64,000 bases of DNA, taken from NCBI RefSeq assembly GCF_014295035.1, contig NZ_CP060404.1:3622501-3686500 (forward strand). Reading direction: 5' to 3'. Below the pieces are notes generated by a model. That model was given only the letters and a program-made list of their open reading frames with translations. It did not search any database and was not told the origin of the DNA. This DNA is from Streptomyces buecherae. Its GTDB lineage: Bacteria > Actinomycetota > Actinomycetes > Streptomycetales > Streptomycetaceae. Shown one piece after another: positions 51,156 through 60,188 of this stretch. The position numbers and the translations under genes are program-made. Each line of letters opens with the position of its first letter. Positions within the stretch are counted from its first letter, which is position 1.

Positions 51156-51857
51156 ATGCAACTCAAGACCCTGCACACCGTCGCGCTGCTCGCGGCGACC
51201 CTCACCACCGGCCTGATGGCCGGGCTGTTCGCCGCCTTCGGTTACGCGGTCATGCCCGGCCTCGCCGGGTCGAGCGACCGCACCTTCGTGGAGGCGATGC
51301 AGAAGATCAACGCGTCCATCCTCAACGGCTGGTTCATGTTCTGCTTCCTGGGCGGCATCGCGTTCACGGCCCTCGCCCTGGCACTGAGCCTGCGCTCGGG
51401 CGCCGACCGCGCGGCGCTGCCGTGGATCATCGCCGGACTCGTGCTCTACCTGGCCATGTTCGTGATCACCAGCGGCGTGAACGTGCCCCTCAACGACCAG
51501 TTGGCCAAGGCGGGCGATCCGGCCCGGATCGCCGACCTGGCCGCCGCCCGCCGGGACTTCGAGGCCCGCTGGGTCACCTGGAACACCGTGCGCGCCGTCG
51601 CCAACATCGCCGCCTTCGCCGTCCTGGCCTGGGCCCTCATCCTTCACGGCCGCGCCACGGCGTCGCCTGCGGCGTCGGCTGAGCCCGAGGCTGGGGCCTC
51701 GGTTACGACTTCGGCGTCAGCTCCGGCTGCGGCTTCGGTTTCCGCCACCGCCGTGGCCGCGCCGAACACGTCCGGGCCCGGAGCGGTCTCGTACGGGCCG
51801 GGAACGGTCGCGTACGGGCCAGGGGCGGACTCGGACGGACGGGGAACGGGCTCGTAG
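51156..51857 (+). CDS. DUF1772 membrane protein (anthrone oxygenase-like)
   Basis: This 233-residue protein has four membrane helices within its first 165 residues: LLAATLTTGLMAGLFAAFGY, WFMFCFLGGIAFTALALALS, AALPWIIAGLVLYLAMFVIT and VANIAAFAVLAWALIL. FVITSGVNVPLNDQLA with the downstream RWVTWNTVR is the DUF1772 signature shared with anthrone oxygenases. The last 65 residues are a disordered Ala/Ser/Thr/Gly tail with repeated SYGPGTVAYGPG units, longer than in typical members. It is coupled with the NmrA-like gene. Confidence 0.87.
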   Translation: MQLKTLHTVALLAATLTTGLMAGLFAAFGYAVMPGLAGSSDRTFVEAMQKINASILNGWFMFCFLGGIAFTALALALSLRSGADRAALPWIIAGLVLYLAMFVITSGVNVPLNDQLAKAGDPARIADLAAARRDFEARWVTWNTVRAVANIAAFAVLAWALILHGRATASPAASAEPEAGASVTTSASAPAAASVSATAVAAPNTSGPGAVSYGPGTVAYGPGADSDGRGTGS

Positions 51858-51908
51858 GGGTCGGGGTCGGTCGCGTACGGGCCGGGTACGGTCCGGGTTT
51901 CGGCTCCG

Positions 51909-54155
51909 TCATGAGCCATCGGGCCCCGCGAGGGCGGCGTCCAGGGCGGCGAGGTGGTGGGCGACCGGGCCGAGGGTGAGCAGCCCGCTGCCGGCTCCCG
52001 CCAACTCGTCTTCCGCAGGCAGTAGTTGGGACCGGGCGAGACGGATGACCGCCCGGTCGCCGATGCCGATGGCGGCCCGGCCGATGAGGCACCACAGGGC
52101 CTCGTACAGCAGGTCGTGGGGCGGCGGCGGGGCCGCGCGGAGCGCCGTCGCCGCCTCCGCGCGCCGCCCGTCGGCGAGCAGGGCCAGCGGGCGGACCCAC
52201 GGCGCGTAGGGGCCCCAGTCGGCACCCCGGGTAGCGGGCAGGGCGGCGCCCTGGTCCTCACGGGTCAGCCACAGGCACAGCAGCGCCAGCGGCAGCAGCC
52301 CGCGCTCAAGGCCCGGCATGCCGGCGCCGTCCAAGCGCGCGGCGGCGGCGCGGTAGGCCCCCTCGGCTTCGGGCCCGGTGGGGTGGCCCGTCGCCACGAG
52401 GCTGAGCGCGCGGTACCACTGCGTGAACACGCCCACCAGCGGTAGTTCGTGCCGGTCGGCCAGCCGATCCACGGCGGCGGCGTGCCGGTCGGCGGTCGCG
52501 AAGTCGGCGAGGGCGGACCGGGCCTGGACGCGGATGAGGTGGCCCAGCACCTCGTAGGCGACCAGGCCGTGCCGGGCGGACAGGGCGACGAGTTCGGCAC
52601 CGATCGCGTCCCGGTCGGGGGCCAGGCCCGCGCGCTCGAAGCACTGCATGAACCGGCCGCCCAGCGCGAACGCGAGCAGCGCCGGGTCGTCCAGGCGGCG
52701 GGCGATCTCCTCCGCCTCGCGGGCGGCGCGCGTCGCGCGCGGGGCTGGGGCCTGCGGGGCCGGGGGCCGCGAGGCGGGGGCAGCAGACGCTGGAGAGCCG
52801 GTCGCCGCGAGGGTGGCCAGGTCGGCGGCCTCCGGCGGGTCGGTCGGGGACCGGGTGCCGCGGGTCTCCAGGGCGATGGTGGCCAGCAGGCGGGCCCGGG
52901 CCGCCGCGTGGCCGGGGGCGGGGAGGGCGGCCAGGGTGCGTTCGGCCGCGGCGACGATGCGCGCCGCCTGCTCCGGGTCGTCCGCGCGGGTCCAGATCGC
53001 CGGTACGTCGTACGCGCCGATCACCCGCGCGGTCAGCTCCGGGTCCCCCAGCTCCTCCGCCGCCGCGACGGCCGCCAACCGGTGCGCGCGGGCCGCCTCC
53101 AGTCCCTCGCCCCCGGTCAGCGCGAGGTTGCGGAGGAGGCCCACCGTCGATTCGAGCCGGGCGCGCGCCCCGGCGGAGACGGCCCGGTCGTAGTCGGCCG
53201 CGGCCCGCGCCCACACCCGGGCCGCGGCGCCGGCGGGGTCGGGGGCGTCGGGGGCGTCGGGACCGGGCGCTGGCCGCACCTCGGAGGCCGAGGCCGGGGC
53301 CGGGGCCGGGGCCACGCCCGACGGACGCTCCGCGTCCGGGCCGGCGGCGACCGGGCCGGCGGCGTCCAGGTGGGTAACGTCCGGGTGGGCGACGTCCAGG
53401 TGGGCCGCCTGGTCGAGCACGTCCGCCTCCAGTTGGCGCAAGGCCGGGCCCGGGTCCACGCCGAGCTGCTCGACCAGCAGCGCGCGGGCCCGGCGCAGCA
53501 CGGCGAGCGCGTCGCCCTGCCGGCCCGTGCGGTAGAGCGCGAGGGCGAGCAGCCGCCAGGCTTCCTCGCGCCACGGGTGCTCGGTCACGTGCGCGTCCAG
53601 GTCCGGCACCGCCTCGGCGGCCAGCCCGAGCGCCAGCCGCGCCCCGGCCCGCCGCTCGACGGCGTGCAGCCGCAGTTCCGCCAGTTTGGCCCGTTCGGCG
53701 CGGGCCCACGGCGCCTCGGCGAACTCGGCGTACCCGGGCCCGCGCCACCACCCGAGCGCCTCGTCGAGCCGTGCGAGCGCGTCGGCCGGCGGCAGCGTGG
53801 CCGTCGCCGTCACCGCCCGCTCGAAGCGCCACGCGTCCACCGCGTCCGGCTCGGCGCGCAGCGCGTACCCCGGGCCCTCGGTGACCAGCAGCCGGGCCGG
53901 CGCGCGCGGCGGGCGCTCCGGTTCCAGCGCGCGCCGGAGGGCGGCGACAAAGGTGCGTACGGCACTCACGGCGCCCGCCGGCGGCTCCTCCCACAGGTCG
54001 TCGACCAGGTGGCCGACCGGTACGACGCGGCGCCGGGCGACGATCAACCGGGCCAGCACCGCGCGGTGCCGTGGGCCCTTCAGGGCGATCGGCTCCCCGG
54101 CGTCGTCCCAGGCCGACACCGGCCCCAGCACCCCGAACACCGCCCGCACCCGCAC
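51909..54155 (-). CDS. AfsR/SARP-family transcriptional regulator with BTAD
   Basis: This 748-residue regulator starts with an OmpR-like winged helix (VFGVLGPVSAWDDAGEPIAL, KGPRHRAVLARLIVARRRVV) and a bacterial transcriptional activator domain (AELRLHAVERRAGARLALGL to EQLGVDPGPALRQLEADVL). Then come a low-complexity linker and a helical, TPR-like C-terminal half (about residues 345-748). There is no NB-ARC motif (no P-loop GxxGxGKT), unlike AfsR itself. SARPs usually switch on secondary metabolism genes; none is obvious next to it. GTG 54155 with GGAGAGG upstream is the start chosen; the longer frame adds only Gly/Arg-rich residues. Confidence 0.82.
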   Translation of the reverse strand: MRVRAVFGVLGPVSAWDDAGEPIALKGPRHRAVLARLIVARRRVVPVGHLVDDLWEEPPAGAVSAVRTFVAALRRALEPERPPRAPARLLVTEGPGYALRAEPDAVDAWRFERAVTATATLPPADALARLDEALGWWRGPGYAEFAEAPWARAERAKLAELRLHAVERRAGARLALGLAAEAVPDLDAHVTEHPWREEAWRLLALALYRTGRQGDALAVLRRARALLVEQLGVDPGPALRQLEADVLDQAAHLDVAHPDVTHLDAAGPVAAGPDAERPSGVAPAPAPASASEVRPAPGPDAPDAPDPAGAAARVWARAAADYDRAVSAGARARLESTVGLLRNLALTGGEGLEAARAHRLAAVAAAEELGDPELTARVIGAYDVPAIWTRADDPEQAARIVAAAERTLAALPAPGHAAARARLLATIALETRGTRSPTDPPEAADLATLAATGSPASAAPASRPPAPQAPAPRATRAAREAEEIARRLDDPALLAFALGGRFMQCFERAGLAPDRDAIGAELVALSARHGLVAYEVLGHLIRVQARSALADFATADRHAAAVDRLADRHELPLVGVFTQWYRALSLVATGHPTGPEAEGAYRAAAARLDGAGMPGLERGLLPLALLCLWLTREDQGAALPATRGADWGPYAPWVRPLALLADGRRAEAATALRAAPPPPHDLLYEALWCLIGRAAIGIGDRAVIRLARSQLLPAEDELAGAGSGLLTLGPVAHHLAALDAALAGPDGS

Positions 54156-54461
54156 CCGCCTCTCCGTACCGCCAGCCTTTCCGTACCGCCGGCCTCTCCG
54201 GATCACCCGCCGCCCATCGCGTACCGGGTCCGCGCCCGCCGCCACCGCGCGCCGCGACCCCGCGCACAGCGCCCGGCCGCCCGTCCGTCCCTCTGGCCGG
54301 CCCCGCCCCACGTGCCCCACTCCTCGCCACCGTATAGCGCGCTCATCCATCGCTCATCCGCGCCCAGCAGGCTGGGAACGTACCCGCCCACGGCGCGCGG
54401 CGGCGGCCCGACCGCCCCGTACCGCCCGCCCGGGCCCCCGCTCCGACCCAGGACGTGCGCC
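54156..54461. other. Divergent intergenic region
   Basis: These 306 bp lie between the SARP gene and the alpha/beta hydrolase gene, which point away from each other, and contain both promoters. I see GC-rich low-complexity sequence only, with the less GC-rich CACCGTATAGCGCGCTCATC near 54330 as a possible promoter patch. Confidence 0.35.
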
Positions 54462-55346
54462 ATGCCGCTCACCCGTCTCCCCCACTTCGCCTACCAGCGC
54501 GTTCGCGTCGCCGACGGCGTCTCGCTGAACGCGGCGGTCGCCGGCTCCGGCAGCCCGATCGTGCTGCTCCACGGCTTCCCGCAGACCCACCTCATGTGGC
54601 GGCACGTGGCCGCCGCCCTGGCCGCCGACCACACCGTGATCTGCCCCGACCTGCGCGGCTACGGGGCCAGCGACAAGCCGGCCGAGGGTGGCGACCCGCT
54701 CACGTACGCCAAGCGCACCATGGCCGCGGACATCGTCGCCCTCGCCCGCGCGCTCGGGCACGAGCGGTTCGCGCTGGCCGGGCACGACCGGGGCGCGCTC
54801 GTCGCCTTCCGCGCCGGCCTCGACCACCCGTCCGCCGTCACCCACCTGGCCTGCCTCGACGTGCTGCCCACCCTGGACATGTGGGACGTCATGCACGGCA
54901 CCAGCGCGGCCGTCGGCTACCACCTCTACCTGATGGCCCAGCCGCCCGGCCTGCCCGAGCGGATGATCAGCGCCAGCGCCGACGCGTTCTTCGGCTCGTT
55001 CCTCGACGCCTGGGCCAACGACCCGCGCGCCATCCCCGCCGACGTACGCGCCGCCTACCTGGACGCCTGCCGCGCCGCCGTGCCCTCCATCGTGGCCGAC
55101 TACCGCGCCTCGGCCGGCAGCGACGTCGAGCACGACGAGGCCGACCGGGCCGCCGGCCACCAGTTCGCCATGCCCGTCACCGTCCTCCAGCAGGACTGGG
55201 GCGCCGCCCTCGGCTTCGACGCGGCGGCCCGCTGGCGCGCCTGGGCCCCCGACCTGCACCACGCCACCGTCTCCTGCGGTCACTTCATGGCCGAGGAGGA
55301 CCCGGAAACGATCACCGCTGCCCTGCGCGACCTGCTGAAGCGCTAG
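54462..55346 (+). CDS. Alpha/beta hydrolase, haloacetate dehalogenase / epoxide hydrolase type
   Basis: This 294-residue single-domain enzyme has an oxyanion motif (LLHGFPQTHLMW) and Asp109 as the nucleophile in AGHDRGALVAFRAGLDHP. The family's RGYGASDKP precedes it and the catalytic His is in SCGHFMAEEDPETI. An Asp nucleophile with HDRG points to dehalogenases or epoxide hydrolases rather than esterases. A cap domain covers residues 135-210. AGGA precedes ATG 54462. It is followed by a carboxylesterase gene 147 bp downstream on the same strand. Confidence 0.9.
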   Translation: MPLTRLPHFAYQRVRVADGVSLNAAVAGSGSPIVLLHGFPQTHLMWRHVAAALAADHTVICPDLRGYGASDKPAEGGDPLTYAKRTMAADIVALARALGHERFALAGHDRGALVAFRAGLDHPSAVTHLACLDVLPTLDMWDVMHGTSAAVGYHLYLMAQPPGLPERMISASADAFFGSFLDAWANDPRAIPADVRAAYLDACRAAVPSIVADYRASAGSDVEHDEADRAAGHQFAMPVTVLQQDWGAALGFDAAARWRAWAPDLHHATVSCGHFMAEEDPETITAALRDLLKR

Positions 55347-55493
55347 CCCTGGCGACCCGGCCCGACCCCACCCGCACCCCAACTCCCGCACGCACCAGAC
55401 CACTTCTTGACGCCACGCCACACGGGCGTAGCTTCGACCGGACGGATTCGCCGCCACCACCCGCACCGCGCTCCCCCGTCCCGAGGAGAGGTC

Positions 55494-57089
55494 ATGGCCG
55501 CCGTGGAACCGATCGCCCGCATCACCCAGGGCACCGTCCGGGGCCGGGCCCGGGAGGGGGTGGCGGTCTTCACCGGCGTGCCGTACGCGGCGGGGCCGAC
55601 CGGCGCGGCCCGGTTCGCCCCGCCCGCGCCACCCACCTGGCGCGGCGAGTGGGACGCGCGCGAGCCCGGGCCGAGCGCCCCGCAGGTCGGCGAGCCGGGC
55701 CGGTCGCCGCTCCAGGACCTGATGGGCGAGGGCTGGCTGCCCGGCGCCGAGTACCTGACGGCCAACGTCTGGACGCCGTCCCCCGAACCCGGCGCGCGCC
55801 TGCCGGTGCTGGTCTACCTGCACGGCGGCGCGTTCGTCGGCGGGCGCGCCACGGCCGGCCTGTACGACGGGACCTCGTTCGCCCTGGCCGGCGTGGTGCT
55901 GGTCAGTCTCAACTACCGGGTCGGCGTCGCCGGTTACGCCCACCTGCCGGGCGCGCCCGCCAACCGTGGCCTGCTCGACCAACTCGCCGGCCTGCGCTGG
56001 GTACGCGACAACGTGGCCGCCTTCGGCGGGGACCCGGACCGGGTGACCGTCTTCGGCGAGTCGTCGGGCGCGGCGAGCGTGTGCGCGCTGCTGGCCTCGG
56101 CCCCGCGCGGCCTGTTCCGGCGCGCGATCAGCGCCAGCGGCGGCGGCTCGCAGTCCCTCACCCCGGCCCAGGCGAGCGCGACGACCCGCGCCCTGGCCGA
56201 CCATCTCGGCGTGCCCCCGACGGCCGAGGCGTTCGCGCCACTCCCCGACGAGGCCCTGGTGAACGCGCTGGCCCACGTCCTGGCCGAGCCGCCGAACCTG
56301 ACCGTCGCCGGCGTACGCGACCCACTGATGGGCCTGACCCCGCTGGGCCTGGTCATCGACGGCGAGTCGGTACGCGGCCAACCGGAGGACGCGATCCGCG
56401 CGGGTGCCGCGTCCGACGTCGCCCTGCTGCTCGGCAACACGGCCGACGAACTGAACCTGTTCCAGCTCACGCGCGGCACCCCACCCGTCGACGCGCGGTC
56501 GCTACCGCTCCTCGTCTCCCGCCTGCACCCGGACCCGGCGCGCGTCATCGCCGCGTACAAGGCCGCGGGGCGCGGTACGACGCCCGCCGAACTCCTCTCC
56601 GCCATCGGCACCGACTACATGTTCGCCGTCCCCACCGCCCGCCTGGCCGACGCCCACGCCCCGCACCCGGCCGGCACCTGGCGTTACGAGTTCACCTGGC
56701 GCTCCCCCGCCTTCGACGGCCTCCTCGGCGCCTGCCACGGCCTGGACCTCCCGTTCGCCTTCGCCAACCTGTCCCGCGTGGACCTCCACACCCTCGGCCT
56801 CGTCCCCGACGCGGCCGAACCCCGCGAGCTGGCCCGCCGCACCCACGCCGCCTGGGTCGCCTTCACCACCACCGGCGACCCCGGCTGGCCCCGCTACACC
56901 CCTGACCGCCCGACGGTGCAACGGCTGACCCCGTCCTGGCCGACGACGGAGTCGGCGGACGGGGCGGAGCGGGGGGTGTGGGCGGGGGTTCGGTGGTCTT
57001 GTTGGGTGGGTGTGTTTCGGATGTGTGGGCGGGCTTCGGGTGTAGGGGTGGCCTTTGGCTGGGTGGGTGGGCATCGGCTGTGTGTGTGA
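55494..57089 (+). CDS. Type B carboxylesterase
   Basis: This 531-residue esterase has the oxyanion hole YLHGGAFVGG (residues 109-118), the nucleophile elbow FGESSGAASVCALL with Ser190, a catalytic acid region at LLGNTADELNLF and the His in GACHGLDLPFAFA. GAGGAGAGG precedes the ATG at 55494. The family normally ends shortly after DPGWPRYTPDRPTVQRL. Here the frame continues some 60 residues more, and the last 45 (WAGVRWSCWVGVFRMCGRAS and on) are Trp/Gly/Val-rich and unlike any esterase. I suspect the original stop was lost and the gene now reads toward the CRISPR array, stopping 100 bp before its first clear repeat. Confidence 0.87.
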   Translation: MAAVEPIARITQGTVRGRAREGVAVFTGVPYAAGPTGAARFAPPAPPTWRGEWDAREPGPSAPQVGEPGRSPLQDLMGEGWLPGAEYLTANVWTPSPEPGARLPVLVYLHGGAFVGGRATAGLYDGTSFALAGVVLVSLNYRVGVAGYAHLPGAPANRGLLDQLAGLRWVRDNVAAFGGDPDRVTVFGESSGAASVCALLASAPRGLFRRAISASGGGSQSLTPAQASATTRALADHLGVPPTAEAFAPLPDEALVNALAHVLAEPPNLTVAGVRDPLMGLTPLGLVIDGESVRGQPEDAIRAGAASDVALLLGNTADELNLFQLTRGTPPVDARSLPLLVSRLHPDPARVIAAYKAAGRGTTPAELLSAIGTDYMFAVPTARLADAHAPHPAGTWRYEFTWRSPAFDGLLGACHGLDLPFAFANLSRVDLHTLGLVPDAAEPRELARRTHAAWVAFTTTGDPGWPRYTPDRPTVQRLTPSWPTTESADGAERGVWAGVRWSCWVGVFRMCGRASGVGVAFGWVGGHRLCV

Positions 57090-57188
57090 CTGCTGGGGCA
57101 GTCCAGCCTTGCGGGCCAGCGGGAGCCGTTGGGTGCCCGAGCCTGCCGGAGGGCAAGCCTGCGTGCGGGCCCCGGCTTGCGGTACGCG

Positions 57189-57828
57189 CCGGCCCCAGCC
57201 CCGCGCGGCGGGGACGTCGACGGGGTGCCGTTCTTGGCCTTGATCTCTCAGGGGCCAACCCCGCGCGTGCGGGGAGCGCTGCTCGCTCTCGTCCTGCGCC
57301 TGCTCAACGGCCGGACCAACCCCGCAGCGGCGGGGAGGGCCCACGCATCCCGGAGCTGACCGAGTAACCGACGGGACCAACCCCGCGTGCCTGCGGGGAC
57401 ACCTCCAGGCCCAGCGCCAGTTTGGCCTGCACCTCGGGGCCAACCCCGCAGGGCGGGGACACGGGTATGACGGCCCTGATCATCGGCGGCAGCGGCGGGC
57501 CAACCCCTGCGGGGGCGGGGACGAGACGAAGCCCTCCAGTTGCAGCCACGCGTAAGCGGGGCCAGCCCCGCGCGCGGGGACGAGGGACCAATTGAAGATG
57601 CCCTGCTTCTTCATTCGGGTCCACCCCACAGGGGCGGGGGACGAGGCCGATCGGCAGACCCGAACCCTCCGTGTGCCGGGGCCACCCCCGCATGCGCAGG
57701 GACCAGTGCGTCCCGGTGTGGTCGCCGCGCTCCAGCGCGGGGCCACCCCCGCACGCGCGGGGACGAGCTGTGGAGCCTGCCCACCATCCGAGCTTCGGAG
57801 GGGCCACCCCCGCACGCGCGGGGACGAG
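57189..57828 (-). CRISPR. CRISPR array 1, 11 repeats, type I-E-like
   Basis: Repeats of about 29 bases with 31-34-base spacers start near 57189, 57251, 57312, 57373, 57436, 57497, 57558, 57617, 57678, 57739 and 57800. The stem-loop core is CCCCGCACGCGCGGGG in the last two. On the minus strand a repeat begins CTCGTCCCCGCGCGTGCGGG, the usual type I-E form in Streptomyces. The leader abuts the repeat at 57800, so new spacers enter at that end. The oldest units, at the left, have drifted by substitutions and one- to two-base losses (57558 is 27 nt, 57436 is 28 nt). No cas genes are in the window. Confidence 0.93.
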
Positions 57829-57905
57829 AGCAATTGACCTGCGGATTTACCGCGCCCGACCCCGGTTTTTTGCAACTTCCGCGAACTCCGACCTATCGCC
57901 CAAGC
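57829..57905 (-). promoter_or_regulatory. CRISPR leader 1
   Basis: The sequence begins AGCAATTGACCTGCGG at the last repeat, then a variable ten bases, then CCCCGGTTTTTTGCAACTTC and CGCGAACTCCG. It is nearly identical to the leaders at 59009 and 62243. Leaders hold the array promoter and the signal for spacer insertion. Transcription runs leftward. Confidence 0.85.
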
Positions 57906-57978
57906 CAGACAAGCAACTCACAGCCCCCCTGCACGATCCCGCCAGCGTCCCGCCGAAGACCCGGTTACCGACCACACA

Positions 57979-58704
57979 TCACTCCGGCACGGGCAGACAC
58001 TCGGCGAGCAGGCCGACAACATCGCGCCAGGCCCGTTCCGCGTGCAGCGGGTGGTGGCTGACGCCTGGGCGTACCGCGTGGTCGACCGGCGGGTGGTGGA
58101 AGGCGTGCTCGGCGCCGCCGTAGACCACCAGTCGCCAATCGACGCCTGCGGCCTGCATCTCCGCAGTGAAGGCTTCCCGTTGCGCGGGCGGCATGATCGG
58201 GTCCTCCGACCCCACCCCGGCCCACACGGGGCATCGAATGTTCGCGGCCTCACCCGGTCGGCCCGTAGTCACCGCGTTGATCGTCCCGATCGCGCGGAAG
58301 TCGACGCCCGCGCGCCCGAGTTCCAACGCGATGGCGCCCCCGGTGCCGTATCCGATGGCGGCGATCTGATCGGGGTCCGTACGCGGCTCGGCGCGCAAGA
58401 CGTCGAGCGCCGCGTAACCGATGTCCCGCATCCGGTCGGTGTCGTCAAGAAGAGGCATGACGTACGCCAACATCTCCTCGGGGTCGCTGAACCAACGCCC
58501 GCCGTTGAAGTCGAAGGCCAGCGCCACATAACCCAGTTCGGCCAAGGCGTCCGCCCGTCGGCGCTGGAAGTCGTTCAGCCCCGTCCCCTCGGGCCCGACC
58601 AGAACCGCAGGCCGACGACCCACGCCGGCCGGAATCGCAAGGCGCCCCACCATCGTGAGGCCGTCGGCCGGATACTCGACCGTGCGCGTTGTTATCGTCG
58701 TCAT
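57979..58704 (-). CDS. Dienelactone hydrolase-like protein, nucleophile replaced
   Basis: This 241-residue alpha/beta-hydrolase fold protein has LNDFQRRRADALAELGYVAL near the N-terminus, the second-half acid in GVGSEDPIMPP and the His in YGGAEHAFHH. The nucleophile elbow reads AIGYGTGGAIALELG: where dienelactone hydrolase has Cys (GYCFGG), Gly120 stands. I believe this GYGTGG form recurs in actinobacterial homologues, so it may be a subfamily with another function. ATG 58704 begins MTTITTRTVEYPADGLTMVG. It lies between CRISPR arrays 1 and 2, transcribed leftward toward leader 1. Confidence 0.8.
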   Translation of the reverse strand: MTTITTRTVEYPADGLTMVGRLAIPAGVGRRPAVLVGPEGTGLNDFQRRRADALAELGYVALAFDFNGGRWFSDPEEMLAYVMPLLDDTDRMRDIGYAALDVLRAEPRTDPDQIAAIGYGTGGAIALELGRAGVDFRAIGTINAVTTGRPGEAANIRCPVWAGVGSEDPIMPPAQREAFTAEMQAAGVDWRLVVYGGAEHAFHHPPVDHAVRPGVSHHPLHAERAWRDVVGLLAECLPVPE

Positions 58705-58918
58705 ACGTCTGGACGGTAATGACCGCCGAGCCCAACCGGGCATGTGTTCACCGCCGGCAGAACGACGCCGCGCGCCTCTGAAGTGCGGCGACGGCTCGGC
58801 AGGTTCGCCGCGAAGCAGAGGTTGTGGGGCGGTGTTGGGCGCCCGCCTTGGTCATGGCGACGGACAGGGAAGCGCGCCGAGTTCAGGGCGGCGGGCACAC
58901 CGACCCCGACAAGCGCCA
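58705..58918. other. Interval between hydrolase gene and array 2
   Basis: This is the promoter region of the hydrolase-like gene and the leader-distal side of array 2. I see no further repeat at the expected spacing left of 58919 and no gene. Confidence 0.4.
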
Positions 58919-59008
58919 GAGGCCAACCCCGCTCGCGCGGGGACCAACACGCGCCGATGACATTCTTCCGTCCGGCTTGGGGACCATCCCCGCGCGCGCG
59001 GGGACCAG
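58919..59008 (-). CRISPR. CRISPR array 2, 2 repeats and 1 spacer
   Basis: Repeats at 58919-58947 and 58980-59008 flank a 32-base spacer. The leader-proximal copy carries CCATCCCCGCGCGCGCGGGG and ends ACCAG; the distal copy differs at several positions (CCAACCCCGCTCGCGCGGGG). Orientation and leader match arrays 1 and 3. Confidence 0.85.
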
Positions 59009-59085
59009 AGCAATTGACCTGCGGGTTTACCGCGCGACACCCCGGTTTTTTGCAACTTCCGCGAACTCCGGCCTATCGCTCAAAC
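59009..59085 (-). promoter_or_regulatory. CRISPR leader 2
   Basis: It starts AGCAATTGACCTGCGGGTTT, then has ACCCCGGTTTTTTGCAACTT and CCGCGAACTCCGGCCTA. It is the same element as leaders 1 and 3 with few substitutions. The next 245 bp (59086-59331) hold no gene that I can support. Confidence 0.85.
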
Positions 59086-59331
59086 TCGGCAGATCGCCCA
59101 CAACGCCCCCTTGCTGGCCAGGCTTCACAGCCTATCTGCGTTCGCCCCCTGAGGCTCAAGGACAAGAAAGCTGGACCGCCAACCCGCCAACTGTGCCACC
59201 CCGTTCACAAGACGGCACAGCCAGCGTCACCCACGGCCACCCCCGCACCCACCCAGCGCCCCCCACCCGCAGGCGCCGGCATCCCACACCACCGCCCCAA
59301 CGCCACAGCCCGCACCGCCTCCTCACCCCGC

Positions 59332-59613
59332 CTACGGGCCAGCACTCGGCCCGATGTCCTCAGCCGGGGTGACCAGCCACCGCAAGGTGACCGTCGCCGC
59401 GTAGCGGACGTGCCGGCCGTCGGGGTGGTCGCGGGCCGTGTGGCTCGTGCACCAGCGCTGGGCCTGGTGGTGTTGGTCCGTGATGGACTCCGACGGCTCT
59501 GGCTCCGGCGACTGCTCGCCACAGGTCACGCACATCGCGCGGACGAGATAGGCGTCAGTCTCCGGGTCAGGCCCCAGGCGCATCTCGACGTAGCGGTACC
59601 GACTGCGGCTCAT
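59332..59613 (-). CDS. DUF7848-type small zinc-ribbon-like protein
   Basis: This is a 93-residue protein. It starts MSRSRYRYVEMRLGPDPETD and has a CVTC pair followed by a C/H pair in RWCTSHTARDHPDGRHVRY, which suggests a small metal site. The arrangement fits the streptomycete DUF7848 family, usually found next to XRE regulators and of unknown function. Its ATG overlaps the stop of the gene at 59610-60188 by four bases, so it is the last cistron of that operon. Confidence 0.75.
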   Translation of the reverse strand: MSRSRYRYVEMRLGPDPETDAYLVRAMCVTCGEQSPEPEPSESITDQHHQAQRWCTSHTARDHPDGRHVRYAATVTLRWLVTPAEDIGPSAGP

Positions 59614-60188
59614 GTGCGCCGCCGGCTGGCGGGCGAGCGCGCGGCGTGGTCACATGCGGGGTTGACCTCCAGGCAGCAGGGGACGGGTTCAGCCGGGCCG
59701 GATCGACCTCCGGCCGGCGCCTCTCCCGTACGCGCCGAGTCCCCCACACACACGGGGCATGGCGACGACAGCGCAGCCGTGCCGTGGGTGAACCGTACGG
59801 CCGAGGCGAGGATCGCGCCGAGGTAGTGCGGTTGGGCCAGGTACCGCCCCGACCAGTCGCGAGGGAGCCGCCAGTGCAACCCAGGGCCGGCATGCCGCAG
59901 GGCGGACGGCACCCCGACGTAGTGGGTCCCGGGGCCGGGCCCCAGCAGGGCGACATGCCGCCCCAACCGCTCCCACTGCGGCACCACGGACGCCTGACCG
60001 GCCGGCACCAACCAGTACGCGGCAGCGGTCAGCGGATCAACGATCGCGGCGCACCTCTCGCTCACGTCCAACATCTCGAACGCCCGCCGAGCCACGACCA
60101 TGGACGTCCGAACCGCGTCCCAGCGCCGCCCCGCAGGCAGCAGGGCAACCGCCTCGCACGAGGGTGGCACCCAGTCCATTTCGCTCAC
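59610..60188 (-). CDS. Conserved hypothetical protein of an XRE-linked operon
   Basis: This 192-residue protein starts at GTG 60188, overlapping the stop of the gene before it (GTGA), and ends overlapping the DUF7848 start. The body begins MDWVPPSCEAVALLPAGRRW and includes YWLVPAGQASVVPQWERLGR, then a tail with three cysteines (SSPCPVCVGD, CCLEV). The family is one I associate with XRE-type regulator loci in Streptomyces, with no assigned role. Predicted soluble. Confidence 0.65.
   Translation of the reverse strand: MSEMDWVPPSCEAVALLPAGRRWDAVRTSMVVARRAFEMLDVSERCAAIVDPLTAAAYWLVPAGQASVVPQWERLGRHVALLGPGPGTHYVGVPSALRHAGPGLHWRLPRDWSGRYLAQPHYLGAILASAVRFTHGTAALSSPCPVCVGDSARTGEAPAGGRSGPAEPVPCCLEVNPACDHAARSPASRRRT

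Noticed and set aside
51909..54155. A secondary-metabolite cluster next to the SARP regulator
   Set aside because: The neighbours are single hydrolases and a LysR/NmrA set; no synthase, oxygenase cascade or carrier protein is present.
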